Below are positions 17,987 through 27,800 of a stretch of 45,168 nucleotides of DNA, piece by piece. Source of the stretch: a virus; IMG/VR virus record IMGVR_UViG_3300025674_000082, positions 1 through 45,168 of that record; one strand, given 5' to 3'. A program made the position numbers and the translations under genes. Below the pieces are notes generated by a model, which saw only the letters and a program-made list of their open reading frames with translations, was not told the origin of the DNA and searched no databases. Each line of letters starts with the position of its first letter. The stretch's first letter is position 1.

Positions 17987-19366
17987 ATGTCAAAAGAAAA
18001 AAATTTTGGATATCTCGGCAACACATTTCAAATTCAACTACTCAATAACATCGTTCTTTATAAGGACTTTGCAACGTCTATTGTTGATGTAATCGAGCCA
18101 AAATACTTTGACAACCAATATTTCAAGTTGATTATGCAAATTATGAAGGAGTACTATCAAAAGTACGAACACACACCTTCATATAATACATTAGAACAAC
18201 TTGTAAAATCTGAAGTGTCATCACCTATGGCGCAGAAGATGGTATTGGATATGATTGACCAAGTAAAGGAAGCACCTGCGGAGGGTGAAACGTTTGTTCA
18301 AGAGAAGGCTTTGAAGTTTTGTAAACAACAAGAACTTCAGAAAGTTATGGGTAAAGCTCAAAAAATCATAGATAAAGGTGATTTTGAAAGCTATGACCAT
18401 CTTGAAGAAATGGTGAGAGAAGCCTTACAAGTTGGTGAGGTCGACACCGGAACTGCAGATGTATTCTCTAATTTGGATGATGTTTTGGAAGAAGATTTCC
18501 GTCACCCAATCCCCATGGGTATACCTGGTATTGATAACCTTTTAAAGGGTGGTATTGCGAAAGGTGAGTTAGGAGTTATTTTAGCACCAACAGGAGTTGG
18601 TAAATCTACACTTCTCACAAAAATTGCGAATCACGCATTTAATCTTGGGTATAATGTTCTTCAAATTTTCTTTGAGGACAACCCAAAAATCATCCAAAGA
18701 AAACACTTCACTTTGTGGACAGGTATAGCGCCTGATTTGTTGTCTATGCATAAGGACAAAGTTCTTAGTAAAGTACAAGAAATTAAGGAAAATGCGCCTA
18801 ACAAACTAATTCTTAAAAAGTTGCCGTCTGACACATTGACAATAAATCAGATTAAGAATCAGATTCGTAAGATGATGGCAGAAGGTAACAAAATTGATAT
18901 GGTCGTTTTGGATTATATTGATTGTATTGTCCCTGATAAAAATTTAGGAGATGAGTGGAAAAGTGAGGGCTCTGTTATGAGAGGTTTTGAAGCAATGAAC
19001 CACGAACTAAATATTGTTGGTTGGACAGCAACACAGGGTAATAGAAGTTCTATCTCTTCTGACGTGGTCACAACCGACCAAATGGGTGGTTCTATCAAGA
19101 AAGCACAAGTAGGTCACGTAATTATATCCGTAGCTAAATCATTACAACAAAAAGAGATGAACTTGGCAACTATCGCAATTACAAAATCTCGTATCGGTAA
19201 AGATGGTGTTGTATTTGAAAACTGTAAGTTTGATAATGAAATGTTAGAAATTGATACCGAACAAAGTGTTACTTTCTTAGGTCTTGAAGAACAAAAAGAA
19301 GAAAGGAATAGAGACAGGATTAGAGAATTACTTGAAAAAAGGAAACAAAAAGAAAATAAACAATAA
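17987..19366 (+). CDS. 41: gp41-like replicative DNA helicase (DnaB family)
   Basis: 459 residues. Unwinds the phage replication fork 5' to 3' as a hexamer with primase. The N-terminal helical domain (about 1-150) contains QIQLLNNIVLYKDFATSIVDVIEPKYFDNQYFK. The RecA-like motor follows: IPGIDNLLKGGIAKGELGVI, Walker A APTGVGKST at 200-208, FFEDNPKIIQRKHF, Walker B MVVLDYID with Asp309, then ATQGNRSS and the arginine-finger/DNA-loop segment DQMGGSIKKAQVGHVIISVAKS. The C-terminus is highly charged (EEQKEERNRDRIRELLEKRKQKENKQ). A TATTTAT at 17950-17956 lies in its leader. Motifs and length match T4 gp41 well. Confidence 0.9.
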   Translation: MSKEKNFGYLGNTFQIQLLNNIVLYKDFATSIVDVIEPKYFDNQYFKLIMQIMKEYYQKYEHTPSYNTLEQLVKSEVSSPMAQKMVLDMIDQVKEAPAEGETFVQEKALKFCKQQELQKVMGKAQKIIDKGDFESYDHLEEMVREALQVGEVDTGTADVFSNLDDVLEEDFRHPIPMGIPGIDNLLKGGIAKGELGVILAPTGVGKSTLLTKIANHAFNLGYNVLQIFFEDNPKIIQRKHFTLWTGIAPDLLSMHKDKVLSKVQEIKENAPNKLILKKLPSDTLTINQIKNQIRKMMAEGNKIDMVVLDYIDCIVPDKNLGDEWKSEGSVMRGFEAMNHELNIVGWTATQGNRSSISSDVVTTDQMGGSIKKAQVGHVIISVAKSLQQKEMNLATIAITKSRIGKDGVVFENCKFDNEMLEIDTEQSVTFLGLEEQKEERNRDRIRELLEKRKQKENKQ

Positions 19367-19380
19367 TCTTATTAGTAATA

Positions 19381-20661
19381 ATGGAAAATTTAAATAATAT
19401 GTTAGAGAAGGATATACGCTATGTTATTAAAAGAAGCGGTAATAAAGTACCATTTGAAACCGAAAAAATAGAACGTGCGGTTTTAAAGGCAATGAATAGT
19501 GTTGGTATGATTGATGAGGATATGGCAGAAAAAATTGCCAGAATTTCTACAAAGGCAATATTCAGAAATAATAAAGATAGAGTACCGCACGTAGACGAAG
19601 TTCACGATATGGTTGAGAATAAGTTGATGGATAATGGACTTAATGATGTGGCAAAAGAATATATTGTTTATAGGGCAAAACACATGCCGAATATCTTTGC
19701 AAAAAGAGTAAATCTAAAACCATATGATTATCCTAATTTAAACGATTACGTGGATGCTATACGACATTCTTATTGGGTTCATACAGAGTTTAACTATACA
19801 TCAGACATTCAAGATTTTAAGGTACACCTTAACGAAAAAGAAAGGTCTGCGGTCCAAAGAGCAATGTTAGCAATTTCTCAGATTGAAATTGCGGTAAAGA
19901 CATTTTGGGGAGATATATACAAGAGAATGCCAAAACCTGAAATTGGTAATGTTGGCGCTACTTTCGCAGAATCGGAAGTTAGACACGCAGATGCTTACTC
20001 ACACCTAATCCAATTATTAGGACTTAATAAAGAGTTTGAGAACTTATTACAGGTTCCCGCAATTCGTAGAAGAATTAAATACTTGGAAAAATCAATAGTA
20101 AACTCCAAAGCGGTTGAAAATAAAGAGTACTTTGAATCAGTAATTTTATTTTCAATGTTTGTCGAGAACGTATCACTATTCTCGCAGTTTTTAGTTATTA
20201 TGTCATTTAACAAACATAAAAATAAATTAAAGGGTATAAGTAACGCTGTTGAGGCCACCTCAAAAGAAGAAAATATTCATGCCGAATTTGGGTTTGATTT
20301 AGTAAATCTAATTAAATCAGAAAATCCTGATTGGTGGACAGAAGATTTGGTTGAAGATTTAATAGACGCAACTATTGAGGCTTATGACGCTGAAGAGGAA
20401 ATAGTGAATTGGATATTTGAAAACGGCGACTTAGACTTTTTGACTAAAAAACAAACTATGGAGTTTATAAAACACAGATTTAACGTATCATTAAATTCAA
20501 TTGGTATTGATAGTATTTTTAAGGTTAACGAAACTTTATTGTCAACAACTGAATGGTTTGACGATGAAATCTTAACCACAAAACATACTGACTTTTTTAA
20601 TAAGAGAAGTATTAACTACAGTAAAAAATCAAAATCAATTACATCTAACGACTTATTTTAA
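19381..20661 (+). CDS. nrdB: Ribonucleotide reductase small subunit NrdB with N-terminal ATP-cone
   Basis: 426 residues. Generates the oxidising cofactor that starts dNTP synthesis in partner NrdA. Residues about 11-103 are an ATP-cone (VIKRSGNKVPFETEKIERAVLKAM, VDEVHDMVENKLMDNG, EYIVYRAKH), normally found on NrdA, where it senses ATP/dATP. The ferritin-like core follows, with likely metal ligands Glu169, Glu199, His202, Glu262, Glu297 and His300, and Tyr206 at the radical-tyrosine position. The first ligand is Glu where E. coli has Asp. The tail (RSINYSKKSKSITSNDLF) keeps a Tyr and a hydrophobic tip for NrdA docking. NrdB with this fusion is known in the flavobacterium Leeuwenhoekiella blandensis, where the cofactor is dimanganese (class Id). 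Gene order nrdB-nrdA. Confidence 0.93.
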   Translation: MENLNNMLEKDIRYVIKRSGNKVPFETEKIERAVLKAMNSVGMIDEDMAEKIARISTKAIFRNNKDRVPHVDEVHDMVENKLMDNGLNDVAKEYIVYRAKHMPNIFAKRVNLKPYDYPNLNDYVDAIRHSYWVHTEFNYTSDIQDFKVHLNEKERSAVQRAMLAISQIEIAVKTFWGDIYKRMPKPEIGNVGATFAESEVRHADAYSHLIQLLGLNKEFENLLQVPAIRRRIKYLEKSIVNSKAVENKEYFESVILFSMFVENVSLFSQFLVIMSFNKHKNKLKGISNAVEATSKEENIHAEFGFDLVNLIKSENPDWWTEDLVEDLIDATIEAYDAEEEIVNWIFENGDLDFLTKKQTMEFIKHRFNVSLNSIGIDSIFKVNETLLSTTEWFDDEILTTKHTDFFNKRSINYSKKSKSITSNDLF

Positions 20662-20677
20662 TAATTAACTATACACA

Positions 20678-22384
20678 ATGAAAGAGAGAAAACCATTTGA
20701 TTGGATTAACGAGGAGTCTATTACATTTCTTCGTAGAGGATATTTAAGTGAGGGTGAAGAACCTTTAGAAAGAATTAGAACAATTGCGGACCATGCTGAA
20801 AAACTTTTAGGTATGGAAGGTTTTTCCGATAAATTTTATGAATATATGAGTAAAGGATGGTACTCGTTGTCATCACCTGTATGGGCCAACTTCGGTAAAA
20901 AAAGAGGGTTACCAGTAAGTTGTTTTGGTTCTAATATTGGAGATAATATAGAATCAATTCTTTATACTCAGGCGGAAGTTGGTGAAATGAGTAAAATGGG
21001 TGGTGGTACTTCAGGTTACTTTGGTAATATCAGAGAACGTGGTGCAGAAATTACAGATAATGGACATGCACCAGGTGCGGTTCACTTTATGAATCTATTT
21101 GAAAGTGTTGTGGACAATATCTCACAAGGGTCTACTAGAAGAGGTAGATTCTCACCATATCTACCCGTTGAACATCCTGATATTATGGAGTTTTTAGAAA
21201 TTGGTACCGAAGGTTTCCCTATTCAAGACCTAACACATGCGGTTACAGTCACTGATGATTTTATGTATGACATGATTGAGGGAGACGAAGAAAAAAGAGC
21301 AATATGGGCTAAGGTAATCCAAAGAAGAGGGGAGATTGGTTATCCGTATATTATGTTTACTGATACCATGAATAAAAAGTCACCTGAAGTATATCAAGAT
21401 AAAGGAGCTAAAATATATAACTCTAACCTTTGTTCTGAGATTGCACTACACAATTCAGAAGAAGAGTCGTTCGTTTGTGTATTGTCGTCAATGAATTTAC
21501 TTCATTATGATGAATGGAAAGATACTGATGCAGTTGAAACTATGACTTACTTTTTAGATGCGGTCGTTACTGAGTTCTTAACTAAAATTGAAGACATAAG
21601 AGACAATGGAACTATTGAAGGTAAGAGAGGGTTCTTTTATTTAGAAAAAGCATACAATTTTGCTAAGAGACAAAGAGCACTTGGATTAGGAGTTTTAGGA
21701 TGGCATTCTTTACTACAATCAAAAGGATTGGCTTTTGATACTGTAGATAGTGCTAAATTAAACGTAGAAGTGTTTAAACTAATTAAAGAAAAATCGTATA
21801 AGGCTTCTGAAGAATTGGCAAATATTTTTGGTGAACCTGACTATCTTAAAGGTTACGGTAGAAGAAATGTAACATTAAACGCCATTGCTCCTACCACATC
21901 ATCGGCATTTATTTTAGGTCAGGTGTCACAGTCAATTGAACCTATTTGGTCTAATTGTTATGTTAAGGATGTTGCTAAGATGAAAGTTACTATTAAAAAT
22001 CCTGTTCTTGAAAATCTTTTAAAAGAAATTGATAAAGACAATAAAGAAGTATGGGATAGTATTAAGAAAAAAGATGGTTCTGTACAACATTTAGATTTTT
22101 TAAGTAATGAACAGAAAAACATATTTAGAACTTTTGCAGAAATTAATCAAGCCTCAATCATTAATCAGGCGGCGATAAGACAAGACTTTATTGACCAATC
22201 ACAGTCTTTAAACTTAATGATTTCTCCTGATATGCCAACAAGAGATGTGAATAAGCTACTGATAGACGCGTGGAAGTTAGGAGTTAAAACACTCTACTAT
22301 CAACACTCAATGAATTCCGCTCAAGCTTTCGCAAGGAAAAAACTAAATCTAAATGATTTACAATGTGTAGCCTGTGAAGGTTAA
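20678..22384 (+). CDS. nrdA: Ribonucleotide reductase large subunit NrdA lacking an ATP-cone
   Basis: 568 residues, short for NrdA because it begins straight in the catalytic domain; the allosteric ATP-cone is on NrdB instead. Reduces ribonucleotides to deoxyribonucleotides. Active-site residues are Asn250, Cys252 and Glu254 (NLCSEIAL), with the redox Cys pair Cys82 (PVSCFGSN) and Cys267 (SFVCVLSSMN). The radical-transfer Tyr pair is at about 540-541 (TLYYQHS). The C-terminal CVAC carries the two cysteines (563, 566) that re-reduce the active site via thioredoxin or glutaredoxin. The gene starts 16 bases after nrdB and is followed by a strong terminator, closing the replication/nucleotide block. 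Confidence 0.95.
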   Translation: MKERKPFDWINEESITFLRRGYLSEGEEPLERIRTIADHAEKLLGMEGFSDKFYEYMSKGWYSLSSPVWANFGKKRGLPVSCFGSNIGDNIESILYTQAEVGEMSKMGGGTSGYFGNIRERGAEITDNGHAPGAVHFMNLFESVVDNISQGSTRRGRFSPYLPVEHPDIMEFLEIGTEGFPIQDLTHAVTVTDDFMYDMIEGDEEKRAIWAKVIQRRGEIGYPYIMFTDTMNKKSPEVYQDKGAKIYNSNLCSEIALHNSEEESFVCVLSSMNLLHYDEWKDTDAVETMTYFLDAVVTEFLTKIEDIRDNGTIEGKRGFFYLEKAYNFAKRQRALGLGVLGWHSLLQSKGLAFDTVDSAKLNVEVFKLIKEKSYKASEELANIFGEPDYLKGYGRRNVTLNAIAPTTSSAFILGQVSQSIEPIWSNCYVKDVAKMKVTIKNPVLENLLKEIDKDNKEVWDSIKKKDGSVQHLDFLSNEQKNIFRTFAEINQASIINQAAIRQDFIDQSQSLNLMISPDMPTRDVNKLLIDAWKLGVKTLYYQHSMNSAQAFARKKLNLNDLQCVACEG

Positions 22385-22392
22385 AAAATAAA

Positions 22393-22416
22393 ACCCGTCA
22401 ACTGACGGGTTTTTTT
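22393..22416 (+). terminator. Rho-independent terminator after nrdA
   Basis: ACCCGTC (22393-22399), loop AACT and GACGGGT (22404-22410), then six T. It separates the replication block from the wedge genes. Confidence 0.88.
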
Positions 22417-22435
22417 ATAAAATTATTATTTTGAA

Positions 22436-22442
22436 TATTTAT
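22436..22442 (+). promoter_or_regulatory. TATTTAT motif before the gp25-like gene
   Basis: TATTTAT occurs between the nrdA terminator and the ATG at 22447, only 4 bases before the start codon. A promoter here would give almost no leader, so its role is less clear than at the four better-spaced sites. Confidence 0.25.
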
Positions 22443-22446
22443 TAGT

Positions 22447-22926
22447 ATGGCATTAAGTAAGACATACGGTGTAAATTTTCCATTTAAAGAAAGTCAAGAA
22501 GGTAAGTACCTATCTTTAAGTAAATCTGTGCAAGAAGAAGTAAGGACTGACTTACTACATTTAATATTGACAAGAAAGGGAAGTAGGTACTATTTACCTG
22601 ATTTTGGAACAAGAATATATGAATTCATATTTGAGCCGATGGATGGACCAACATTTGATTCTATAAGGGACGATATTAAAACTGCGGTAGAAAAATATAT
22701 ACCAAATTTACAAATAAATGAAATTAATATTACTCCATATACTGAAGACGATAAGAGTATTGTTGGTGAGTTAACATTCACAGAAGAACCCTCAGAATAC
22801 CAAATGTTTGACATTTATAGAACGGCAGGTGAAGGTGTAGATGAGTACACTGCTAAAATTAGAATTGATTATTCGGTTAGTGACAGTACATTTAGTACTA
22901 GAGATTTCATAATTATAAATATTTAA
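22447..22926 (+). CDS. 25: gp25-like baseplate wedge protein
   Basis: 159 residues. Core (about 30-105) shows the GPW/gp25 family signature: SVQEEVRTDLLHLILTRKGSRYYLPDFGTRIYEFIFEP, then a helix (TFDSIRDDIKTAVEKYIPNLQINEINI). In T4 and P2 relatives this protein sits at the sheath-baseplate junction and triggers sheath contraction. It heads the second structural block, right after a terminator, and is followed 6 bases later by the gp6-like gene, the same pairing seen in many contractile tails. Length is slightly above T4 gp25 (132 aa), with an extended C-terminal beta segment. Confidence 0.88.
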   Translation: MALSKTYGVNFPFKESQEGKYLSLSKSVQEEVRTDLLHLILTRKGSRYYLPDFGTRIYEFIFEPMDGPTFDSIRDDIKTAVEKYIPNLQINEINITPYTEDDKSIVGELTFTEEPSEYQMFDIYRTAGEGVDEYTAKIRIDYSVSDSTFSTRDFIIINI

Positions 22927-22932
22927 TAATAA

Positions 22933-24771
22933 ATGGCAAATCGTAAAATATCATATACCGAAAGAGATTTCGAGTCATTAAGACAAGAACTTATAAATTA
23001 TACTCAACAGTACTACCCTGAGTTAATAAGTAATTTTAATGACGCGTCAGTTTTCTCCGTATTTATGGATTTAAACGCGGCTATAGGTGATAACCTACAC
23101 TACCATATAGATAGAAGTATTCAAGAAACCGTTTTACAATACGCTCAACAGAAATCTTCTATTTTTAATATTGCAAGGACTTATGGATTGAAGATACCTG
23201 GTAATAGACCTTCGGTGGCTTTATTAGATGTTTCTATAACCGTTCCCGCATATGGTGACCAAGAAGATAGTAGATACTTAGGGTTGTTAAGAGCGGGGTC
23301 ACAATTTATAGGTGCTGGTCAAATATTTGAAAATCCTAATGATATTGATTTTAGTAGTCAGTATAATTCAGAGGGATACCCTAATAGAACCAAGATACCA
23401 AATTTTGATAGTAATAATAAAATAATTAATTATACCATCACAAAAAGAGAGGTGGTAGTTAACGGGACTACAAAAGTATTTAAAAAAGTTATTAATCCAC
23501 AAGATGTAAAACCTTTTTTTGAATTCTTTTTACCTGAAAAAAACGTACTTAGTATAACATCTTTAATACAAAAAGACGGAACATCATTTAACAGTCCGCC
23601 ATCTTATTCAGAGTTTATTACCTCTAACAGTAAGTGGTATGAAGTTGACGCGTTAGCGGAAGATAGAATTTTTGTGGAAGACCCGACAAAGTCATCTGAC
23701 AAACCAGGAATTAAAGTTGGTAGATATATTGAAACAGAAAATAGGTTTGTCAGTGAGTTTACACCTGAAGGATATTGTAAATTAACATTTGGTGGGGGTA
23801 CAACAAGTGCTGATGAACAATTGGCACAATTTAGTAGAACAGGTGTACCGTTAAACATTGCTAATTATCAGAATAATATTGGTTTAGGGTTAACGGTGAA
23901 ACCAAATACGACATTATTCGTTCAATATAGAATAGGTGGTGGAAGTGCCTCAAATGTTGGTGTTAACTCAATAACTCAAATAGGTAATATACAATTTTCG
24001 GTAACAGGACCATCAAATAATGTAAATCAAAATGTTAGACAGAGTCTTAGATGTAACAATGTCACGGCTGCGATAGGTGGAGGGGATTTTCCAACGGTTG
24101 AAGAAGTAAGAAATATGGTAACATTTAACTTTTCGGCGCAAAAAAGAGCGGTTACAGTAAACGATTATAATTCATTGATAAAAACTATGCCAAGTAGGTT
24201 TGGTGCACCGGCCAAGGCCTCCATAACTGAAGAGGATAATAAAGTTAAGGTTGAGATTCTATCATATGATACGACAGGTAAGCTAACAAATAGTGTGTCA
24301 AATACCCTAAAGCAAAACATAGCTAATTACCTCTCAAATTATAGGATGTTAAACGACTACATTTCAATAAGTAGTGCTCAAGTTATTGACGTAGAGTTTG
24401 AATTTTCGGTAGTAATGGACTCAACTGAAAATCAAGGACAAGTTATTACAAATATTGTTGATAGTGTTAACTCTTATATGTCTCCATTAACAAATGAATT
24501 AGGTAAAAATATAAATATTTCTGACATCAGAAGAATAGTACAAGATGTTTCGGGAGTTAATACACTATCAGAATTAAAAGTATTTGGCAAAACAGGAGGA
24601 CAGTACTCATCAAGCGAAACATCACAACCATATGTCGACAAAGATACTAAACAAATTAGGTTAATAGATGATACTATTTTTGCACAACCTAATCAAATAT
24701 ATCAGATAAGATTCCCTGAAAGAGATATTAAAGTTAGGGTTAAAAATCTAAAAGGTGTTTCATTTTCTTAA
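22933..24771 (+). CDS. 6: gp6-like baseplate wedge protein (baseplate J family)
   Basis: 612 residues, close to T4 gp6 (660). The start (ISYTERDFESLRQELINYTQQYYPELISNFNDASVFSVFMDLNAAIGDNLHYHIDRSIQETVL) is typical of gp6/gpJ wedge proteins, which dimerise to form the ring around the hub. The middle contains KVGRYIETENRFVSEFTPEGYCKLTFGGGTTSADEQL and the C-terminal region RNMVTFNFSAQKRAVTVNDYNSLIKTMPSRFGAPAKASI is the conserved J-family core. Its neighbour is gp25-like, its expected partner. The 90 bases after it carry only AT-rich sequence and the next leader. Confidence 0.88.
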   Translation: MANRKISYTERDFESLRQELINYTQQYYPELISNFNDASVFSVFMDLNAAIGDNLHYHIDRSIQETVLQYAQQKSSIFNIARTYGLKIPGNRPSVALLDVSITVPAYGDQEDSRYLGLLRAGSQFIGAGQIFENPNDIDFSSQYNSEGYPNRTKIPNFDSNNKIINYTITKREVVVNGTTKVFKKVINPQDVKPFFEFFLPEKNVLSITSLIQKDGTSFNSPPSYSEFITSNSKWYEVDALAEDRIFVEDPTKSSDKPGIKVGRYIETENRFVSEFTPEGYCKLTFGGGTTSADEQLAQFSRTGVPLNIANYQNNIGLGLTVKPNTTLFVQYRIGGGSASNVGVNSITQIGNIQFSVTGPSNNVNQNVRQSLRCNNVTAAIGGGDFPTVEEVRNMVTFNFSAQKRAVTVNDYNSLIKTMPSRFGAPAKASITEEDNKVKVEILSYDTTGKLTNSVSNTLKQNIANYLSNYRMLNDYISISSAQVIDVEFEFSVVMDSTENQGQVITNIVDSVNSYMSPLTNELGKNINISDIRRIVQDVSGVNTLSELKVFGKTGGQYSSSETSQPYVDKDTKQIRLIDDTIFAQPNQIYQIRFPERDIKVRVKNLKGVSFS

Positions 24772-24839
24772 TGACATAGAAACACAATTTATAATTTAGT
24801 TACTTTTCTTGAAAAAATTTTAAAATTAAGGTAAATAAC

Positions 24840-24857
24840 TATTTATCTTAAAAGGAA
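24840..24857 (+). promoter_or_regulatory. Putative late promoter leader before the 1889-aa gene
   Basis: TATTTAT at 24840-24846 is followed by CTTAAAAGGAAAAA and the ATG at 24862, in a 90-base gap. Spacing matches the other TATTTAT leaders (15 bases from motif to ATG). Confidence 0.45.
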
Positions 24858-24861
24858 AAAT

Positions 24862-27800
24862 ATGCCTAAATCGTATAGAATAAAAACAGAACCTGGTGTT
24901 GATAAACATATAAGAGTTAATATAGAACAGGACTTTGATTTTTTAGAGATACTATCTTTAAAATTAAGACAAGAAGATGTATATACTAGATTTTGTGCCG
25001 ATTATGGGGTTGTTGTTGGTAGAGTGATAGCCAACGGAGGTTTCGGTATACCTAATGCGACCATTTCTATATTTGTACCATTAGATGACTTAGATATAAA
25101 TGACCCGATAATATCAACATTATATCCATATACAAATCTAAGAGAAAAAAATGAAGACGGATATAGATATAATCTTTTACCATATGTTTCTGAAAATGAA
25201 GGACACACACCTACAGGTACATTCCCTACAAGAGAAGATGTTTTAACTAGACGAGAGGTATTACAAGTGTATGAGAAATACTATAAGTATACGGTAAGAA
25301 CTAATGAAAGTGGGGACTTTATGATTGTCGGGGTCCCACTAGGAAGCCAAAAACTTGTAATGGATTTAGACCTTTCCAATATGGGAGAGTTTTCACTAAG
25401 ACCTGCAGATTTAGTTAGAATGGGTATGGGAGTACCTTCACAGTTTAATGGACAGAGATTTAAGTCATCCCAAGATATAGATAGTTTACCGCAGATAGTT
25501 AATAGTGTACAAGATATTGACGTTTCGTCTTTTTGGGGTGACGGTGATGTTTGTGATGTTGGTATTACTAGAGCGGATTTTGATTTAAGGGATTTAGGTA
25601 TTGAAATACAGCCACAAGCAGTATTTATGGGCTCCATCTTCTCAACAACAGAACAAGACTTCTTGAGAAGAAATTGTAAGGCTAAGAGCGATGCGGGTAA
25701 TTTATGTGATACTGTTGTAGGTCCTGGACAGATATTATCAATAAGACAAACAATAGGAATTGATGACAATGGAGACCCTGTTTTGGAGTCACATCAGTTA
25801 GATAACAATGGTTATGTCATCGATGATGATGGCGTTTGGCTCACTGAATTACCTATGAATTTAGACTATGTCATTACTAATGAATTTGGTGAACAAATAA
25901 TATCACAAGACCCTAGTGTAGGTATACCTACGAAGGCTAAATACCGTTTTAAAATTAAATGGATGGATGAAAGCGGTCTTCAAGCAGATGTTATGAGAGC
26001 CAATTATTTGGTCCCAAATATTAAAGAACACGGGTGGTCTGGTCCATCAACTTCACAAAGACCAACAGATGAAATACGTAACAAATCATATGCGTTTTCT
26101 TTAAGTTGGGATGATTATTATGATAAAGAAGCCGCTATTAATTGTGAAGATACTTTCTATGAGTTCTATTATAATAAAGTATATACAGTGGCTTCACACA
26201 TCGATAGGTTTAAGTGGGGGTTAAATAGGGCGAGACACCTAGGTATTAAAGAAATTACAGATAGAAGGTGTCAGTCTGAGGTTAATAGGATGCCTATTAA
26301 TGATGGGCAAAGGAACTTTGATTTCCTATTCTTCGTATTCAATTTACTCTTAACAGTTGCTGGATTTATATTAATTGCGTTAATACCTATAATACACATA
26401 GCTCTTTGGATATATGACTTTATTGTAAGAGTATTAATTGGTATTATAAGATTTATAAATAGTATCATAAGGACTATTTGTAAGGTTGTTTGCTGGGCGT
26501 TTCCCAAGAGATTACCGTGTGATTCATGTGATGAAAGAGGTATTGATGAACCTGAAAGACCTGAGGGTAAAGGTATTTCATTACCATCTATGTCATATCC
26601 TGACTGTGAGGCATGTCCCTGTGAAGCGGATTCTATAGACACCGATTCACAAGATGTATATATAACATCATTAATTGACCAATATTATGTACCTAATACA
26701 TCTGCTTTAGCTGACATATCCAGTAGAAATACCTACGAGGATTTTTCAACATGTGAATTAACACCAGAATACAACGCGGCAAAAATAACATTCCTTTCAG
26801 GGTATGATTTAGCCGACGAATTCGATATTACAGACGAATTGATACCACCTATTGGAGACCCAAATGTCACAGGTACTATTGCATATGTTTGTCAATACGT
26901 CAGCGATAATTGCCCTGGAGATTTTTTTTGTAATGTTTATGAAAATATTTGTAATAATTACAATGATGGTGTCAGTACTAGTAATTATATTTTTTACAGA
27001 GATAAAAAGTTTTATAAAAGTCCTGTTTATGTTAATTACTTTAATTGGGATGATTTAAGTGCGAATTTTGGACTTGCAGAACCTCAGGTGAAGGCGTATT
27101 TAGAATCACAAGGTTATACATCATCACCTAATTATGCGGTAGATGGGCTTAGGTCTGATATAAATGTGACGTTATCCCAGTCACTTAACTTGATGAATCA
27201 AAGGTCACAATATTTTATTGAAGCCACAGATGAAACTGCACCTAATAGAATTAGAGTAAAAGTAAAAAATCAAAATTTTGCGGGTGAAGATAATGAGGTA
27301 GGTCTTGGTGGTGGAGGTGGTGGTGGTGTAGGTGGACAGACAAATTTGTCTTACTATGAAGACCAACCATTAATATTAATATTTGATGCTAACGTTAATA
27401 TCACTGCGGGTCAGTTATTAACTTTTAATGAAACTGAAAATTTACAAGACCCTAATTTTATTATTCCTTCTAATGATATTTTATATACAGGTATTACCGT
27501 AACTAATAATAATATACTTACTATGGATGCGGATTATAATGGTGAAGTAGGTATATCTTGGATTACAGGACAAGGACAACAGGTTACCGGACCCATATTA
27601 AACCCTGGTGAAACTTATACTATACCTGGTTGTGTGAAATTTAATAGCGTAAACACAACAGCACCTATAGGTGGTGGAGACACGTCATTAGTTGATATAA
27701 TACCAGGCACACCTTGTCAGATACCTATAACTTCAGGATTTACCGAATATAATGAAAACTCTTATATAACAAAACAAATTGATTGGATTGATTGGGAAGG

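Noticed and set aside
17491-18010. Shared MSKEKN start of the 17491 and 17987 proteins as a duplication
   Set aside because: Similarity ends after six residues and the codons differ, so chance or A-rich start preference explains it.
24772-24839. Possible tRNA or small RNA in the 90-base gap before the 1889-aa gene
   Set aside because: The sequence is simply AT-rich; no cloverleaf, no GC stem and no terminator are visible.
25281-25769. Minus-strand open frame of 162 codons
   Set aside because: It lies wholly inside the 1889-aa gene, shows no recognisable protein features, and all other genes are on the + strand.
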